Shown: positions 62,032 to 64,000 of the stretch, in pieces
Layout: every line of letters starts with the position of its first letter
Position numbering within the stretch: position 1 is the stretch's first letter
Assembly (NCBI GenBank): GCA_905197665.1
Contig: CAJJZP010000001.1
Coordinates: 1 to 64,000, forward strand
Source of the DNA: an uncultured Collinsella sp.
GTDB lineage: Bacteria > Actinomycetota > Coriobacteriia > Coriobacteriales > Coriobacteriaceae
DNA: 64,000 nt
Direction: 5' to 3'
Notes under the pieces: generated by a model
Database searches by the model: none
What the model was told of the DNA's origin: nothing
The model's input: the letters and a program-made list of their open reading frames with translations, nothing else
Program-made: the position numbers and the translations under genes

Positions 62032-63762
62032 ATGGCGAACGACAGCAAGACATGGCGGTGCGGAAAGTATGAGCTCAGCTTTGACCGTCCGCGCATCATG
62101 GGCGTCCTCAACGTGACGCCCGATTCGTTTAGCGATGGCGGGGAGCACTTCGACCCGGACGCCGCGATCGAGTATGGCCTGACGATGCTCGACGCCGGCG
62201 CCGACATCATCGACGTAGGCGGCGAGTCCACGCGCCCCGGCTTTACCCCGGTTAATCCCGACGAGGAGGCTCGCCGCGTGCTGCCCGTGGTGCGCGCGCT
62301 GGCCAAAGAGGGCGCCATCGTCTCGATCGACACGCGTCACGTGGCGGTTGCCAAGGCGGCCGTGCGCTGCGGCGCCTCGATCGTCAACGACGTGACCGGC
62401 TTCACCGACCCCAAGATGGTCGAGTTTGTTAAGACGAGCACCTGCGGCGTCATCGTGATGCATGCCGGCGAGGTCGCCGCGCCCGCGCGCACGCACGCAA
62501 CGGTGCAGCTCGATACCTCGGCAGCGGCGTTTGTTGCCGAGAAGGCACGCGAAGCGGCTGCCGAGGCCGCGCGCGAGGCCGAGAAGCCGGCCCGTCGCCG
62601 TCGCGGCAAGTTGCTGGGCGAGCCTAAGCCGGAGGCCAAGCTTCCGGGCGGCGTGGTGCAGCCCTCGTTGCCGTTTGGCGAACCTGAGCCCGCGACCGAG
62701 CCTGCAAGCGAGCAGGAGACGCCGGCCGCCGAGCAGGCTGCTGCTGCCGAGACCGTCGCGCCCGCGCCCGAGGCCACCGAGGCCGCATCGGAGCCCAATG
62801 ACCGCCTGGCCGCCATGATGCGCCGCAGCGCCCGCCGCGAGGAAGCCTACGTGCCCACCTCGCAGCTCCGCCGCTTCACCCTGCCCGATTCGGCGCCCAT
62901 CATGCGCCGCGTCATGGGCTTTCTGTCCGACCAGGCCCGCGCGCTCATCCACGCCGGCGTGTCGCGCGACCGCATCTGCATCGATCCCGGTCCGGGCTTT
63001 GGCAAGACGGCCAACGAGGACATCGTCATCCAGCGCGAGACTGCCAAGATGGCGTCACTGGGCTATCCGCTCATGTGCGCCGTATCGCGCAAGCGCTTTG
63101 TGGGCGCCGTCTCGGGCGTGACCGAGGCCGCCGAGCGCGATGCCGCTACGTTTGGCGTGTGCCTGGGCGCCATCCAGGCCGGTGCCAACATCGTGCGCGT
63201 GCACGACGCCGCGGGCTTTGCGCAGTTCCTGAACGGCTACTGGGCGGTTGCCAAGCCGCAGCCGCGCCGCGCGTTTGTGGCCGTGGGCTCCAACCTGGGG
63301 CATCGCTGTGACAACATCCGCGCCGCACGCGACATGATCGCCGAGATTCCACTCACCTGCGTGTCCAACTCCTCCAAGATCTACGAGAGCGAGCCGGCCT
63401 ACGAGACGCGCCAGGACGCGTTTGCCAACGCCGTCATCGAGATCAAGACCGAGCTGGCGCCGTTGGTGCTGCTCGACGAGCTCATGAAGATCGAGGCCGA
63501 GCTGGGCCGCGACCGCTCCAAAAAGGCCAAGGCCAACGGTCCGCGCACCATCGACCTGGACCTGCTGTGGATGGACGGCGAGACCCACGGCGGCAAAAAG
63601 CTGCGCCTGCCGCATCCGCTCATTGGCGAGCGCGACTTTGTGCTGGTGCCGCTTGAGGACCTGATGCACGACCCGGCGCGGTTCTTCCGCTATAACGGTG
63701 TCGAGGTCAAGGAACCCGAGGATCGCGTGGGCCATATCGTGGGCGAATTGGGGCGTATGTAG
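62032..63762 (+). CDS. folP-folK: Dihydropteroate synthase - HPPK fusion with a low-complexity insertion
   Basis: Two consecutive folate enzymes in one 576-residue chain. The DHPS part opens with IMGVLNVTPDSFSDGG (about 23-38), then DVGGESTRPG, SIDTRH and NDVTGF, and resumes later with ICIDPGPGFGKT and SRKRF. Between VIVMHAGE and GFLSDQARAL lies an Ala/Glu/Pro-rich, positively and negatively charged insertion of about 150 residues (roughly 145-295). The HPPK part (from about 415) has AFVAVGSNLGHRCDNI, SKIYESEPAYETRQDAFANAV and GPRTIDLDLLW. GGAGGA precedes ATG 62032. The next gene starts directly after the stop. Confidence 0.93.
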   Translation: MANDSKTWRCGKYELSFDRPRIMGVLNVTPDSFSDGGEHFDPDAAIEYGLTMLDAGADIIDVGGESTRPGFTPVNPDEEARRVLPVVRALAKEGAIVSIDTRHVAVAKAAVRCGASIVNDVTGFTDPKMVEFVKTSTCGVIVMHAGEVAAPARTHATVQLDTSAAAFVAEKAREAAAEAAREAEKPARRRRGKLLGEPKPEAKLPGGVVQPSLPFGEPEPATEPASEQETPAAEQAAAAETVAPAPEATEAASEPNDRLAAMMRRSARREEAYVPTSQLRRFTLPDSAPIMRRVMGFLSDQARALIHAGVSRDRICIDPGPGFGKTANEDIVIQRETAKMASLGYPLMCAVSRKRFVGAVSGVTEAAERDAATFGVCLGAIQAGANIVRVHDAAGFAQFLNGYWAVAKPQPRRAFVAVGSNLGHRCDNIRAARDMIAEIPLTCVSNSSKIYESEPAYETRQDAFANAVIEIKTELAPLVLLDELMKIEAELGRDRSKKAKANGPRTIDLDLLWMDGETHGGKKLRLPHPLIGERDFVLVPLEDLMHDPARFFRYNGVEVKEPEDRVGHIVGELGRM

Positions 63763-64000
63763 ATGATCGAGATGAATGCTGTTGTCGCCGGTACCGAGCT
63801 CGACGCGGCGCGTGACGCGGGCCGTGAGGGCGTGTCCGCGGGCTGGTGCGCATGGAACGCGGGCGATGCTTCGCTGACGTTTTCGCTGGTCGTGCGTCCG
63901 GATGTGAATATGCACGCCTTCCACGGCCTGCCGTTTGTGGCCGCGATGGGCATGATGGACGCGCTCGTGGGCACGGCTTCGACGCCGGGGTTGGGCCTTG
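63763..64000 (+). CDS. birA: Probable biotin-[acetyl-CoA-carboxylase] ligase, 5' part
   Basis: The window ends inside this gene after 79 codons. The visible part, MIEMNAVVAGTELDAARDAGREG, then SLTFSLVVRPDVNMHAFHGLPFVAAMGMMDAL, fits the central catalytic domain of biotin protein ligases (strand, variable loop, S-L-x-x-R-P, then the A-x-x-x-x-x-A-L helix). The key GRGRxGR motif is not seen at the expected earlier place, so the identification is provisional. It begins at the base after the folP-folK stop. Confidence 0.4.
   Translation, partial: MIEMNAVVAGTELDAARDAGREGVSAGWCAWNAGDASLTFSLVVRPDVNMHAFHGLPFVAAMGMMDALVGTASTPGLGL

Overview
The window is a GC-rich bacterial chromosome segment with tightly packed genes, strong AGGAGG-type ribosome binding sites and frequent GTG/TTG starts. 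Gene content and protein style point to a gut actinobacterium of the class Coriobacteriia, most likely Collinsella: sortase-anchored proteins ending in variants of LPXTG-D, a multi-module mucin-type GH31 enzyme, a LuxR-type regulator fused to a membrane domain, and many palindromic intergenic repeats. The genus is inferred from these features and was not tested by comparison.

Layout. 0-8 kb: dnaB, purA, purD, a Nudix hydrolase, an ABC exporter and a one-helix membrane protein. 8-13 kb: carA and carB behind a PyrR-type RNA element that includes the carA ribosome binding site. 13-20 kb: a repeat-rich gap and a 2137-residue sortase-anchored GH31 glycosidase. 20-29 kb: purE, a class B sortase, a MoaE-like protein, a CmpB-family membrane protein (minus), purF, purM, purN, a RelB-like/PIN toxin-antitoxin pair and an orphan PTS IIA. 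29-36 kb: a parvulin-type foldase, YqeY, a polar amino-acid ABC importer, a cytidylate-kinase-like protein and a LuxR/membrane regulator (minus). 37-48 kb: three large sortase-anchored surface proteins separated by families of palindromes. 48-56 kb (mostly minus): nfnB and nfnA, pth, a PD-(D/E)XK-like gene bracketed by two inverted-repeat elements, prs and glmU. 56-64 kb: an ECF transporter operon (T, fused A-A, S), exodeoxyribonuclease III (minus), a sirtuin, a folP-folK fusion and the start of a probable biotin ligase.

How it fits together. Much of the plus strand is nucleotide synthesis: purF, purD, purN, purM, purE and purA cover six purine steps, carAB supplies carbamoyl phosphate for pyrimidines and arginine, and prs supplies PRPP. 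The GH31 enzyme and the three surface proteins carry C-terminal sorting signals. The class B sortase lies next to purE, about 0.7 kb after the GH31 gene, and is a candidate for anchoring them.

The least explained material is repeat DNA. (1) Two 150-bp elements, 26 kb apart on opposite strands, keep single-stranded segments and a bulged A while their stems differ by compensatory changes, which suggests a structured RNA or a folded mobile DNA. (2) Three elements of 203-204 bp share ends but not cores. (3) An element-like inverted repeat lies in frame in the linker of the fused ECF ATPase. (4) Five exact 57-bp palindromes stand behind two surface-protein genes. No rRNA, tRNA, CRISPR array, prophage or transposase gene was recognised.
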